A model generated the notes under the pieces. It had not been told where the DNA came from. It saw only the letters and a list, made by a program, of their open reading frames with translations, and searched no databases. Below are positions 1 to 9,394 of a stretch of DNA of 64,000 nt, piece by piece. The stretch comes from Streptomyces lincolnensis (GTDB taxonomy: Bacteria; Actinomycetota; Actinomycetes; Streptomycetales; Streptomycetaceae). Location of the stretch: contig NZ_CP016438.1 of assembly GCF_001685355.1 (NCBI RefSeq), positions 9,114,001 through 9,178,000 of the forward strand. Reading direction: 5' to 3'. The translations under genes were made by a program, and so were the position numbers. Position 1 is the stretch's first letter. Every line of letters begins with the position of its first letter.

Positions 1-1051
1 CGATGTCAGGCTCGGCCGAGGCGTCGAGCGGGACGTGCAGCAGGGAGCAGGAGGCGGCGACGTCGACCCGGTCGGCGAGGCCGAGCAGGGTGCCCAGGAC
101 GGACAGGGACCGCTCCAGATCGTTGATCCAGATATTGCGGCCGTCCACCACGCCCGCGACCAGCCGCTTCCCGGGCAGCCCGCCGACCGCCGCGAGGGCG
201 TCCAGATGCGCGGCGGCCGGACCGGTGAAGTCCAGCGCGAGCCCCTCGACGGGCGCCTTGGCCAGCACGGGCAGGGCCTCGCCGAGCCGGTCGAAGTACG
301 AGGCCACCAGCAGCTTCGGCCGGTCGGTGAGGGCGCCGAGCTCGCGGTAGGCGCGGGCGGCGGCGTTCAGTTCGGCCGGGGAACGGTCCTGGACGAGGGC
401 GGGTTCGTCCAGCTGGACCCAGGCCGCTCCGGCGGCGCGCAGGTCGGCGAGCACCTCGGCGTAGACGGGCAGCAGCCGGTCCAGCAGGGTCAGCGGGTCG
501 AAGCCGGGGGCGACACCGGGAGCGGGCTTGGCGAGCAGCAGGTAGGTGACCGGGCCGACCAGGACGGGCCGCGCGGTCAGACCCAGCGCGAGGGCCTCCC
601 GCAGCTCACCGACCTGCTTCGCGGAGTCGGCGGCGAAGACGGTGTCGGGGCCCAACTCGGGTACGAGATAGTGGTAGTTGGTGTCGAACCACTTGGTCAT
701 CTCCAGCGGCGCCACCTCCTGCGTGCCGCGGGCCATGGCGAAGTAGCCGTCCAGCGCGTCCGCCTCGACGGCGGCACGGTGACGGGCGGGGATCGCGCCC
801 ACCATGACGGTGGTGTCCAGGACGTGGTCGTAGTACGAGAAGTCGCCGGTCGGCACCTCGTGGAGGCCGGCGTCGGCCAACTGCCGCCAGGTGGAACGGC
901 GTAGCGCGGCCGCCGTCCGGTGGAGGTCGTCGGCGCCGACGCGGCCCTTCCAGTAGCCCTCGACCGCCTTCTTCAGTTCCCGGTTCGGGCCCTGGCGGGG
1001 ATGGCCGTACACGGTGGCCCGTGCTGCCGCGGCTGCGGACTTCGCTGTCAC
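1..1051 (-). CDS. metE: Cobalamin-independent methionine synthase MetE (partial, N-terminal part)
   Basis: This would transfer the methyl group from 5-methyltetrahydropteroyltriglutamate to homocysteine, the last step of methionine synthesis, in the cytoplasm without B12. About 350 N-terminal residues are present and the gene runs off the left edge; the family is usually about 760-780 residues. The start is GTG at 1051 with GGAGAG just upstream. Recognisable MetE segments include YGYPRQGPNRELKK-like and MTKWFDTNYHYLVPE, plus WVQLDEPALV and VAGVVDGRNIW. It is divergent from the nik-like operon. A cobalamin riboswitch lies in its leader, which is the expected logic: B12 shuts off the B12-independent enzyme. 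Confidence 0.93.
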   Translation of the reverse strand, partial: MTAKSAAAAARATVYGHPRQGPNRELKKAVEGYWKGRVGADDLHRTAAALRRSTWRQLADAGLHEVPTGDFSYYDHVLDTTVMVGAIPARHRAAVEADALDGYFAMARGTQEVAPLEMTKWFDTNYHYLVPELGPDTVFAADSAKQVGELREALALGLTARPVLVGPVTYLLLAKPAPGVAPGFDPLTLLDRLLPVYAEVLADLRAAGAAWVQLDEPALVQDRSPAELNAAARAYRELGALTDRPKLLVASYFDRLGEALPVLAKAPVEGLALDFTGPAAAHLDALAAVGGLPGKRLVAGVVDGRNIWINDLERSLSVLGTLLGLADRVDVAASCSLLHVPLDASAEPDI

Positions 1052-1220
1052 GGAACTCTCCTTCGCGAGCTGTTCACGTAGAACGACCCTGGCGACGGGG
1101 AGAGGCGGAGGAAACGGCCGACCGGGCGGACGCACGAAACCCGTGCCCGCCCGTGTCCGCGCCGACCCGCCCTCGGAGTCACCGGGATCTCCGCGTACGA
1201 GCCGGTCGTACACGGGCAGT

Positions 1221-1385
1221 GGCAGGTCTTCGGACTCACGGGCCCGCCTCGTGTCCCACGAGGCACCTACTGGCCGTCGCTTCCCGGATCCGCTTGCCGG
1301 ATCCAGTGCGTATGACGGCGGTCGTTCCCGTTCACCGCTGCGGGGCAGTCCCGGATTCCCACCGGGTTCCCTCTTGCGACGCGCC
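1221..1385 (-). promoter_or_regulatory. Cobalamin (AdoCbl) riboswitch in the metE leader
   Basis: Read on the minus strand, the region holds the conserved cobalamin riboswitch core: a GGTGGGAATCCGGGACTGCC-like stretch followed by CCCGCAGCGGTGAACGGG near 1320-1370. It closes with the B12 box, GAAGACCTGCC, at about 1221-1235. The metE start is about 170 nt further downstream. Binding of adenosylcobalamin is expected to repress metE. Confidence 0.9.
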
Positions 1386-1461
1386 TGCCTGGGGGACAGG
1401 GCGAACCAGCTGCGCCGCCAGCTTATACAGCCGGGGCCGCCTTGTCCTCCACCCCTCTTAC

Positions 1462-1478
1462 CTGCAATTAATATGCAA
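1462..1478. promoter_or_regulatory. Nur-like box (nickel-responsive Fur-family operator)
   Basis: The sequence CTGCAA-TTAAT-ATGCAA matches the Streptomyces Nur consensus tTGCaa-N5-ttGCAA (recalled from the S. coelicolor nik and sodF literature) at 10 of 12 defined positions. It lies 33 bp before the substrate-binding protein start and upstream of the riboswitch on the other strand. It is AT-rich in a very GC-rich setting. It supports nickel as the transported substrate. Confidence 0.65.
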
Positions 1479-1511
1479 CAACGGAATGACAGCAGTAAGG
1501 GTGTGAGGTTG

Positions 1512-3098
1512 ATGGGGACGAGCCGGATACGAGGAGCCGCCGTGGTGGCGGCGATGGTCACGGGGGCCGTCGCCTGCTCGGCACCCGGCGGGGGTGGAAG
1601 CGGGGGAGGGGCCGCCGACTCGGTCGTGATCGGGGTGGCCTCCGAGCCGGACACGCTCAGCCCGCTGCTCGGCTACGGCAAGGACGGCAACTCCAAGATC
1701 TTCGACGGCCTGCTGGCCCGGGACGCCGAGCTGAAGCTGAGACCCGCGCTGGCGAAGGCGCTGCCCGAGGTAGGCGACGGCGGCCGCAGGTACACCTTCA
1801 CCCTGCGCGACGGCGTCACGTTCAGCGACGGCCGGCCACTGACGGCCGCCGACGTGGTCTTCACCTACCGGACCGTCCTGGACGAGAAGACCAACAACCC
1901 CTCCAGGAGCGAACTGGACGCCGTCCGGGAGGTCCGCGCCGCCGGCGACGACAAGGTCGTCTTCACCCTCAAGTACCCCTACGCGGCCTTCGCCGGACGC
2001 ACCGTCCTTCCCATCGTGCCCGAACACATCGCCGGGAAGCAGGACCCCAACACCGGCTCCTTCAACACCGAACCCGTCGGCACCGGCCCGTACGTCCTGG
2101 CCGGCTGGAGCAAGGGCGAGAAGCTCACCTTCAAGGCCAACCCGCGTTACTGGGGCGGCGAACCGGCGGTGAAGAAGGTCACCATGGCGATCGTCGAGGA
2201 CGACGACGTGCGCGCCACCCGGCTGCGCTCCGGCGACCTCGACGGAGCGATCCTCCCGCCCAACCTGGCCGCCACCTTCGACGGCGACCGCGCCAAGCGG
2301 ACGTACGAGGCCACGTCCTACGACTACCGCACCGTCACCCTCCCCACGGCCGGCGAGGTCACCGGCGACCGCGCGATCCGCCGGGCCCTCGACGCCGTCG
2401 TGGACCGCGAGGCCATGGTCGACCAGATCCTCGACGGCGCCGGCCGCCCCGCGTACGGACCGCTCCCGAGCGACGACCCCTGGTTCGCGAAGGGCATCGA
2501 ACGTGGCCAGGACCTCGACAAGGCCAAGCGCCTTCTGGACCAGGCGGGTTGGAAGGCCCGAGCGGACGGCGTCCGCGCCAGGAACGGCACCCGGGCCGCG
2601 TTCACCCTGCTCTACCCGTCGGGTGACAAGGTCCGCCAGGAGCATGCCCTCGCCTACGCCTCCGACGCCAAGAAGGCCGGCATCGACGTCAAGGCCGAGT
2701 CCGCCACCTGGGAGGTCATCGAGCCGCGGATGAAGAACACCGCGGTCCTCGCGGGCTTCGGCAGCACCGGCGACCCCGACTTCGGCCTGTACACCATGCT
2801 GCACTCCTCCCTGGCCGGCGACGGCTTCAACAACATGGGCCGCTACGACAACCCGACCGTGGACCGGGCGCTCGACACCGGCCGCCGCGGCCAGGACCCG
2901 GCCCAGCGCAAGGAGGCGTACGACACGCTCCAGCGCGCGCTCGTGGAGGACCCCGGCTACACCTTCCTCACCCACATCGACCACCTGTACGTGCTCGCCG
3001 ACCGCTGGGACGGACCGACCACCCAGGTCGAGCCGCACGAACACGGCTTCGCCAGCGGCCCCTGGTGGAACATCGAGGACTGGCGGCCCCGGGCATGA
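1512..3098 (+). CDS. nikA: Nickel/peptide ABC transporter substrate-binding lipoprotein (NikA-like)
   Basis: Predicted extracytoplasmic binding lipoprotein of the SBP_bac_5 (OppA/DppA/NikA) family, 528 residues. The start chosen is ATG 1512; an in-frame GTG lies at 1503. The N-terminus MGTSRIRGAAVVAAMVTG is followed by the lipobox GAVAC and a Gly/Ser linker. Family landmarks include SEPDTLSPL, LRDGVTFSDGRPLTAADVVFT, GTGPYVLAGW and NPRYWGG. It is the first gene of a five-gene operon whose members overlap by 4-8 bp. Nickel specificity is inferred only from the Nur-like box upstream; from the protein alone a peptide importer is equally possible. Confidence 0.8.
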   Translation: MGTSRIRGAAVVAAMVTGAVACSAPGGGGSGGGAADSVVIGVASEPDTLSPLLGYGKDGNSKIFDGLLARDAELKLRPALAKALPEVGDGGRRYTFTLRDGVTFSDGRPLTAADVVFTYRTVLDEKTNNPSRSELDAVREVRAAGDDKVVFTLKYPYAAFAGRTVLPIVPEHIAGKQDPNTGSFNTEPVGTGPYVLAGWSKGEKLTFKANPRYWGGEPAVKKVTMAIVEDDDVRATRLRSGDLDGAILPPNLAATFDGDRAKRTYEATSYDYRTVTLPTAGEVTGDRAIRRALDAVVDREAMVDQILDGAGRPAYGPLPSDDPWFAKGIERGQDLDKAKRLLDQAGWKARADGVRARNGTRAAFTLLYPSGDKVRQEHALAYASDAKKAGIDVKAESATWEVIEPRMKNTAVLAGFGSTGDPDFGLYTMLHSSLAGDGFNNMGRYDNPTVDRALDTGRRGQDPAQRKEAYDTLQRALVEDPGYTFLTHIDHLYVLADRWDGPTTQVEPHEHGFASGPWWNIEDWRPRA

Positions 3099-4087
3099 GG
3101 TCGCTCCCCTGGGCGGCGATGGCCCGTCTGGCGGGACGGCGGGCCCTGTTCGCCGTCCCCGTCCTCCTCGTCGTCACCTTCGGTGTGTTCGCGATCGCCG
3201 CGGCCTCCCCTTTCGACCCCGTCAAGGCGTACGCCGGCACCGCCGCGCTCGGCGCCGACCAGGAGACCCTGGACCGGCTGCGCGCCAACCTCGGCGTGGA
3301 CCGGCCGGTCGTCGTCCACTGGTGGGACTGGCTGACCTCCGCGGTCACCGGCGATCTCGGCGAGTCGAGCGTGCTGCGCCAGCCAGTGGCCCAGGTGATC
3401 GGCGAACGGCTCGTCTGGTCCACCCTGTTGTGCGCCGTCGCGTTCGCTCTCGCGGTCTCGGCCGGCACCGTCCTCGGGGTGCTCGCCGCCCGCCGCCCCG
3501 GTTCCTGGCTCGACCGGACCGTCACCTCCCTCGCCTACACGCTGGAGGCCGCCCCGGTCTTCTGGACCGCGCTGCTCGCCATCTGGCTCTTCGCCCTCCA
3601 GTGGGGCGTGCTCCCGGCGGGCGGCCTGACCGACACGGCCAGCGAACAGGTCACCGCGGGCCAGGTCGCGAGCCACCTCGTGCTGCCCGCCGGCGTGCTC
3701 GCCGTCTCCCAGCTGCCCTGGTTCACGCTCTACGTCCGTCAAGGCGTCGGCGACGCACTCGCCGAGGATCCTGTGCGCGGCGCCCGGGCCCGGGGCCTGA
3801 GCGAACGCACCGTCCTGCTCGGCCACGCCCTGCGCTCCGGACTGCTGCCGGTGCTCACCCTGATCGGCTCCCGCGTCCCCGAACTCATCACCGGCGCCCT
3901 GCTGGTGGAGAGCGTCTTCAGCTGGCCGGGCATCGCCGCGGCCACCGTCGAGGCGGCCACCGCCGTCGACTTCCCGCTGCTGGCCGCCCTGACCGTGCTG
4001 GCCACCGCCGCCGTCCTGGTCGGCAACCTGCTCGCGGACCTGCTCTACGGACTCTTCGACCCGAGGGTGAAGCTCAGTGAAATGTGA
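3095..4087 (+). CDS. nikB: ABC transporter permease (NikB/DppB-like)
   Basis: Inner-membrane permease of the DppB/NikB type, 330 residues. It begins at ATG 3095 inside the stop of the binding-protein gene (ATGA overlap), so translation is probably coupled. It has an N-terminal membrane segment (LFAVPVLLVVTFGVFAIA), a periplasmic stretch and a cluster of hydrophobic helices. The cytoplasmic EAA loop EDPVRGARARGLSERTVLLGHALR and the terminal segment ELITGALLVESVFSWPGIA are typical of the family. It should pair with the next permease to form the channel. Confidence 0.85.
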   Translation: MRSLPWAAMARLAGRRALFAVPVLLVVTFGVFAIAAASPFDPVKAYAGTAALGADQETLDRLRANLGVDRPVVVHWWDWLTSAVTGDLGESSVLRQPVAQVIGERLVWSTLLCAVAFALAVSAGTVLGVLAARRPGSWLDRTVTSLAYTLEAAPVFWTALLAIWLFALQWGVLPAGGLTDTASEQVTAGQVASHLVLPAGVLAVSQLPWFTLYVRQGVGDALAEDPVRGARARGLSERTVLLGHALRSGLLPVLTLIGSRVPELITGALLVESVFSWPGIAAATVEAATAVDFPLLAALTVLATAAVLVGNLLADLLYGLFDPRVKLSEM

Positions 4088-4971
4088 CTCCCATGGCTGA
4101 GGCGGCAGTCGAGAGAACGTGGCGCTCATACGGCACCCGGCGCCGCTCCACCCGCACCCTGCGGGTGCGCACCTCCGGCGTGCTGGTCGTCCTGACCGTC
4201 CTCGCGGTCGTCCTCCTGCCGCCGCTCGTCCAGCTCGACCAGCAGGCCGTCGACCTGGCCGCGAAGCTGCGACCGCCGTCCTGGGACCACCCGTTCGGCA
4301 CCGACGACGTCGGCCGCGACCTGCTGCTGCGCTGTGTCTACGGCCTGCGGGTCTCCCTGCTCGTGGGCGTGGCCGCGGCCCTGACCGCCACTGTCGTCGG
4401 CACCGCCGTCGGAGCCGTCGCCGGCGCGTTGGGCGGCTGGGCGGACCGTGCCGTCATGCGGCTCGTCGACACCTTCTCGTCCGTGCCCCACCTGCTGCTC
4501 GGCATCTTCATCGTCGCCATGTTCCGCCCCGGCGTCTGGCCGGTGGTGGTCTCGGTGGCGCTCACCCACTGGCTGTCCACGGCCCGGATCGTCCGCGCCG
4601 AGGTCCTCTCCCTGCGCGCACGCCCCTACATCGACGCGGCCGTCTCCGGCGGCGCCTCCCGGTGGCGTGTGACAGTACGGCACCTGCTGCCCGCGGTGGC
4701 GCCCCAGGCCGCCCTCGCCGCCGTACTCATGGTGCCGCACGCCATGTGGCACGAGTCCGCCCTGTCCTTCCTCGGACTCGGACTGCCCGCGCACACGGCG
4801 AGCCTCGGCACGCTCATCCAGAGCGCGCGCGGCTCGCTCCTCGCCGGACAGTGGTGGCCGACCCTCTTCCCCGGCCTGTTCCTCATCGTCCCGACCCTCG
4901 CCATCGCCGGACTCGCCGGGGCCTGGCGAGAACGGATCAATCCCCGCCGCCGATCGGAGCTGATGCTGTGA
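4084..4971 (+). CDS. nikC: ABC transporter permease (NikC/DppC-like)
   Basis: Second permease of the importer, 295 residues from GTG 4084, which overlaps the preceding stop; ATG 4093 is an alternative start. The hallmarks HPFGTDDVGRDLLLRCVYG (DppC/NikC signature), the coupling-helix region ARPYIDAAVSGGASRWRV and SALSFLGLGLPAHTASLG are all present. It ends in a GTGA overlap with the first ATPase gene. Confidence 0.86.
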   Translation: MTPMAEAAVERTWRSYGTRRRSTRTLRVRTSGVLVVLTVLAVVLLPPLVQLDQQAVDLAAKLRPPSWDHPFGTDDVGRDLLLRCVYGLRVSLLVGVAAALTATVVGTAVGAVAGALGGWADRAVMRLVDTFSSVPHLLLGIFIVAMFRPGVWPVVVSVALTHWLSTARIVRAEVLSLRARPYIDAAVSGGASRWRVTVRHLLPAVAPQAALAAVLMVPHAMWHESALSFLGLGLPAHTASLGTLIQSARGSLLAGQWWPTLFPGLFLIVPTLAIAGLAGAWRERINPRRRSELML

Positions 4972-6003
4972 CCCAGCGACCCGTGGTGCTGTCCGTGCGC
5001 GGACTGTCGGTGCGGTTCCGCATGCCGGGCGGGCGCCGCGTCGCCGCCGTCACCGACGCCCACTTCGACGTGGCGGCCGGTGAGTGCCTGGCCCTGATCG
5101 GTGAGAGCGGCTGCGGCAAGTCCGTGCTCGCCTCCGCCCTCCTCGGCCTGCTTCCCGCCAACGCGCAGACGGCGGGCAGGGCCCGACTCGGCGATCTCGA
5201 CCTGCTCGCGGCCGACGAACGCACCCTCGCCCGGACCGTACGGGGCCGCCGGGTCGGTCTCGTCCCGCAGAGCCCGGCGGCCCACCTCACCCCGGTGCGC
5301 ACCGTCCGCTCCCAGCTGGCGGAGACGGTGGCCGCGCTGACCGGCGTCCGGGGCCGTGACGCCCTGTCCGCCGCCACCCGGGCGGCGGCGGCACGCGCCG
5401 CGTTCCCCGAGGACCACCTCGACCGCCATCCGCACGAGCTCTCCGGCGGCCTCGCCCAGCGCGCCGCCACCGCCCTCGCCCTTGTCGGAGACGCCTCGCT
5501 GCTGGTCGCCGACGAACCGACCACCGGACTCGACCGCGATCTGGTGGACCGCACGGTCGACGAACTCCGCCGCCACGTGGAGGCTCCCGACGACTCCGAC
5601 GCACCCGGCCGGGCCCTGCTGATGATCACCCACGACCTGGAGGCGGCCGAACGCGTCGCCGACCGGATCGCCGTCATGTACGCGGGCCGTATCGTCGAAC
5701 TCGCGGACGCCGGTGCGTTCTTCGGCGTGCCCGGCCCCCGCCACCCCTACAGCCGCGGCCTCCTCCGGGCCCTGCCCGACCGCGCCTTCACGCCGATCCC
5801 CGGCATGCCGCCCGAGCTCGGCACGCTGCCCGACGGCTGCGCGTTCGCGGCCCGGTGCACGCGGGCCACGGACGCCTGCGTCGACGTGCCGCCGATGACG
5901 GACACGGGCCCCGGGGCCACCGCGGAGGGCGTGTCTCAGGCCCCCGCGCCGCCTGCGGCCGACGCCGTCGCCTGTCACCATCCGCACGTGTCGGAGGACA
6001 TCC

Positions 6004-6011
<8 letters not shown>
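4968..6011 (+). CDS. nikD: ABC transporter ATPase (NikD/DppD-like)
   Basis: Cytoplasmic ATPase, 347 residues from GTG 4968 (GTGA overlap). It shows Walker A GESGCGKS, signature LSGGLAQR, Walker B LLVADEPTTGLD and switch histidine ITHDLE. The C-terminal oligopeptide-transporter extension carries the cysteine pattern CAFAARCTRATDAC, as in OppD/DppD/NikD proteins. The third signature position is unusual in that LSGGL replaces LSGGQ. Confidence 0.86.
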
Positions 6012-6684
<673 letters not shown>

Positions 6685-6697
6685 TTCCGGCTTCGTC

Positions 6698-6723
6698 TCC
6701 CCGGGGCTTGCCCGGCCCGGGGA
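6698..6723. terminator. GC hairpin after the nik-like operon
   Basis: TCCCCGGG and CCCGGGGA form an 8-bp perfect stem around a 10-nt loop, 14 bp after the last ATPase stop. No U-tract follows, as is usual in Streptomyces. It probably ends the importer transcript before the paa promoter. Confidence 0.45.
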
Positions 6724-6739
6724 AACACGTCACACTGGT

Positions 6740-6757
6740 ACCGAACGAATGGTCGGT
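6740..6757. promoter_or_regulatory. Candidate TetR-type operator before paaA
   Basis: ACCGAACGAATGGTCGGT has 5-bp arms (ACCGA/TCGGT) around an 8-bp centre and ends 16 bp before the paaA start. The ACCG..CGGT form resembles sites of TetR-family PaaR regulators. No paaR gene lies in the window, so the assignment is inference. Confidence 0.4.
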
Positions 6758-6773
6758 TGGGAAGCTGGTATCG

Positions 6774-7757
6774 ATGACCACGACACACTCCGCCGAGGCC
6801 GGGGCGCCGCCCGAGGACGGGCTTCAGGAGCACTTCGACGCGACGATCGCGCGCGACCAGCGGATCGAGCCGCGGGACTGGATGCCGGACGGCTACCGCA
6901 AGACCCTGGTGCGGCAGATCGCCCAGCACGCGCACTCGGAGATCATCGGCATGCAGCCCGAGGGCGAGTGGATCACCCGCGCGCCGTCGCTGCGCCGCAA
7001 GGCCATCCTGTTCGCCAAGGTCCAGGACGAGGCCGGGCACGGCCTGTACCTGTACTCGGCGGCCGAGACCCTCGGCGCCGACCGCGCGGACCTCACTCAG
7101 CGGCTGATCGAGGGCCGCCAGAAGTACTCCTCGATCTTCAACTACCCGACGCTCAGCTTCGCCGACGTCGGAGTGATCGGCTGGTTCGTGGACGGCGCCG
7201 CGATCTGCAACCAGGTGCCGCTGTGCCGCAGTTCGTACGGGCCCTACGCGCGCGCGATGGTGCGGATCTGCAAGGAGGAGTCCTTCCACCAACGGCAGGG
7301 CTACGAACTGCTGATGACGATGATGCGCGGCACCGAGGCCCAGCGCGAGATGGTGCAGGACGCCGTCGACCGCTGGTGGTGGCCGTCCCTGATGATGTTC
7401 GGCCCGCCCGACGACGCCTCGCCCAACTCCGCGCAGTCCATGGCCTGGAAGATCAAGCGGCACTCCAACGACGAACTGCGCCGGCGCTTCGTCGACATGA
7501 CCGTCCCGCAGGCCGACAAGCTCGGCGTCACCCTGCCCGACCCCGAGCTGCGCTGGAACGAGGAGCGCGGCCACCACGACTTCGGCACCCCCGACTGGGA
7601 CGAACTGCTGCGCGTCATCAAGGGCGGCGGCCCGTGCAACGACCAGCGCATGGAGCGGCGCAGGGCCGCCCACGAGGACGGCGCCTGGGTGCGGGAGGCG
7701 GCCACCGCCCACGCGGCCAAGCAGAGCGAACGGGCCCGGAAGGGGGCGACGGCATGA
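6774..7757 (+). CDS. paaA: 1,2-phenylacetyl-CoA epoxidase, catalytic subunit A
   Basis: Catalytic di-iron subunit of the ring 1,2-epoxidase that opens aerobic phenylacetate breakdown by converting phenylacetyl-CoA to its epoxide. It is 327 residues from ATG 6774, a normal length. Di-iron motifs are visible as [13 protein letters not shown] and [13 protein letters not shown]. The [21 protein letters not shown] region and the C-terminal [15 protein letters not shown] are typical of PaaA. It is the first gene of a tight paaABCDE operon. Confidence 0.95.
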   Translation: MTTTHSAEAGAPPEDGLQEHFDATIARDQRIEPRDWMPDGYRKTLVRQIAQHAHSEIIGMQPEGEWITRAPSLRRKAILFAKVQDEAGHGLYLYSAAETLGADRADLTQRLIEGRQKYSSIFNYPTLSFADVGVIGWFVDGAAICNQVPLCRSSYGPYARAMVRICKEESFHQRQGYELLMTMMRGTEAQREMVQDAVDRWWWPSLMMFGPPDDASPNSAQSMAWKIKRHSNDELRRRFVDMTVPQADKLGVTLPDPELRWNEERGHHDFGTPDWDELLRVIKGGGPCNDQRMERRRAAHEDGAWVREAATAHAAKQSERARKGATA

Positions 7758-8047
7758 GCTCCGAGCAGCAGGGATGGCCGTTGTACGAGGTGTTCGTGCG
7801 CGGCAAGCGCGGCCTGAACCACGTCCACGTGGGCTCACTGCACGCCGCCGACGACACCATGGCCCTCACCCACGCCCGCGACCTGTACACCCGGCGCAAC
7901 GAGGGCGTGAGCATCTGGGTGGTGCGCTCGGAGCACATCGCCGCCTCCACCCGCGACGAGAAGGACCCCTTCTTCGCCCCCAGCGCCGACAAGGTGTACC
8001 GCCATCCCACCTTCTACGACATCCCCGACGACGTCCCCCACATCTGA
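7754..8047 (+). CDS. paaB: Phenylacetyl-CoA epoxidase subunit B
   Basis: Small structural subunit, 97 residues, starting at ATG 7754 within the paaA stop (ATGA). The pattern [21 protein letters not shown] and the following [25 protein letters not shown] are diagnostic of PaaB. It helps assemble the PaaA-PaaC complex. Confidence 0.95.
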   Translation: MSSEQQGWPLYEVFVRGKRGLNHVHVGSLHAADDTMALTHARDLYTRRNEGVSIWVVRSEHIAASTRDEKDPFFAPSADKVYRHPTFYDIPDDVPHI

Positions 8048-8057
8048 GGAGAGGGAA

Positions 8058-8885
8058 GTGAGCGACGACCACGTCTACCTGACCCTCGCCGAGGGCCACG
8101 AGGACGACGCCCGCTGGGCCTACGGCACCGGCTTCGAGGACCCCCTGCACGGCGTGGACACCACCGTGCCCGAGGGCGTCGACGCGGCCGGCCTGGCCGC
8201 CGACTGCGTGGCCCTCGCCGACGACGCCCTGGTCTCGGCCCAGCGCCTGGCCGAGTGGACCACCCGGGCACCCGAACTGGAGGAGGAGGTCGCGCTCGCC
8301 AACATCGGCCTCGACCTCCTCGGCCAGGCCCGCCTGCTCTACACCCGCGCGGGCCAGGCCGACGGCACCGGCCGCGACGAGGACGCCTACGCCTACTTCC
8401 GCGACGCCGGCGAGTTCCGCACCGTACGCCTGGCCGAACTCCCGAACGGCGACTTCGCGTTCACGATCGTGCGACTGCTGGTGCTGTCCAGCTGGCGGCT
8501 GGCCCACTTCGAACGCCTCGCCGCGCACCCCGACCCCGTCCTGTCGGCGATCGCCGCCAAGGGCGTCAAGGAACTGGCCTACCACCGCCAGTACGCGGCC
8601 GAGTGGGCCGTGCGCCTCGGTGACGGCACCGAGGAGTCCCACCGCCGGACGCGCAGGGCGCTGGAGCAGGTCGCCCCGTACTTCGGCGAGTTGTTCACCG
8701 CGTACGACGTACGGGACGAGGTCGTCGCGGTCCTGCGCCAGGTCACCGAGGCCGCCGGACTGCCCATGCCGGTCTACCGGCCGCGGCCCGGATCCGGCCG
8801 GGACGGCGAGCACACCGAGCATCTCGCCCCGCTGCTGGCCGAGTTGCAGAGCGTGGCCCGCGCCCACCCGGAGGCGACATGGTGA
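8058..8885 (+). CDS. paaC: Phenylacetyl-CoA epoxidase subunit C
   Basis: Ferritin-like structural partner of PaaA, 275 residues from GTG 8058 with GGAGAGGGAAG upstream. Recognisable segments are LADDALVSAQRLAEWTTRAP, EEEVALANIGLDLLGQARLLY and ELAYHRQYAAEWAVRLGDGT. The gene ends 7 bp inside paaD, so the two are probably translationally coupled. Confidence 0.93.
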   Translation: MSDDHVYLTLAEGHEDDARWAYGTGFEDPLHGVDTTVPEGVDAAGLAADCVALADDALVSAQRLAEWTTRAPELEEEVALANIGLDLLGQARLLYTRAGQADGTGRDEDAYAYFRDAGEFRTVRLAELPNGDFAFTIVRLLVLSSWRLAHFERLAAHPDPVLSAIAAKGVKELAYHRQYAAEWAVRLGDGTEESHRRTRRALEQVAPYFGELFTAYDVRDEVVAVLRQVTEAAGLPMPVYRPRPGSGRDGEHTEHLAPLLAELQSVARAHPEATW

Positions 8886-9394
8886 CCACCCTGACGGACG
8901 TCCGGCACGCCCGGCGCGTCGCCGAGCAGGTGCCCGACCCCGAGTTGCCCATGCTGACCCTGGCCGACCTGGGCGTCCTGCGGGATGTCGAGGTGACCGG
9001 GGACGGCACGGTGGTGGCGAGCCTGACCCCGACCTACTCGGGCTGCCCGGCCATGGCCGAGATGCGCGCGGACGTCGCCGCACGGCTGCGGGAGGCGGGG
9101 TACGCGCGCGTGGAGATCCGCACCGTCCTGAACCCGCCCTGGACCACCGACTGGATCACCCCTCAGGGCCGCCGCAAGCTCGCCGAGCACGGCATCGCCC
9201 CGCCCGGCGCCGCACCCCGCCACCCGGCCGGCCCGGTCCCGCTCGTGCTGTCGCCCCCCCGGCGCACCGTGGCCTGCCCCCGCTGCGGCTCCGCGGACAC
9301 CGAGGAGACCTCCCGCTTCGCCGCCACCTCCTGCAAGGCCCTGTGGCGCTGCCTCACCTGCCGCGAGCCGTTCGAGTACGTCAAGGAGATCTGA
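8879..9394 (+). CDS. paaD: PaaD, Fe-S assembly-type protein of the phenylacetyl-CoA epoxidase
   Basis: 171 residues from ATG 8879. The N-terminal part is a MIP18/DUF59 domain (VPDPELPMLTLADLGVLRDV, TPTYSGCPAM). The C-terminal zinc ribbon has pairs CPRCG and CLTCREPFEYVKEI. PaaD is thought to mature the metal sites of the epoxidase. It shares one base with the paaE start (TGATG). Confidence 0.93.
   Translation: MVTTLTDVRHARRVAEQVPDPELPMLTLADLGVLRDVEVTGDGTVVASLTPTYSGCPAMAEMRADVAARLREAGYARVEIRTVLNPPWTTDWITPQGRRKLAEHGIAPPGAAPRHPAGPVPLVLSPPRRTVACPRCGSADTEETSRFAATSCKALWRCLTCREPFEYVKEI

Noticed and set aside
35..904. Long open frame on the plus strand
   Set aside because: It is antisense to metE; the minus-strand translation matches MetE motifs, and high GC opens false frames.
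1503..1505. GTG 1503 as the nikA start
   Set aside because: AAGGG lies directly against it; ATG 1512 has better spacing. The difference is three residues.
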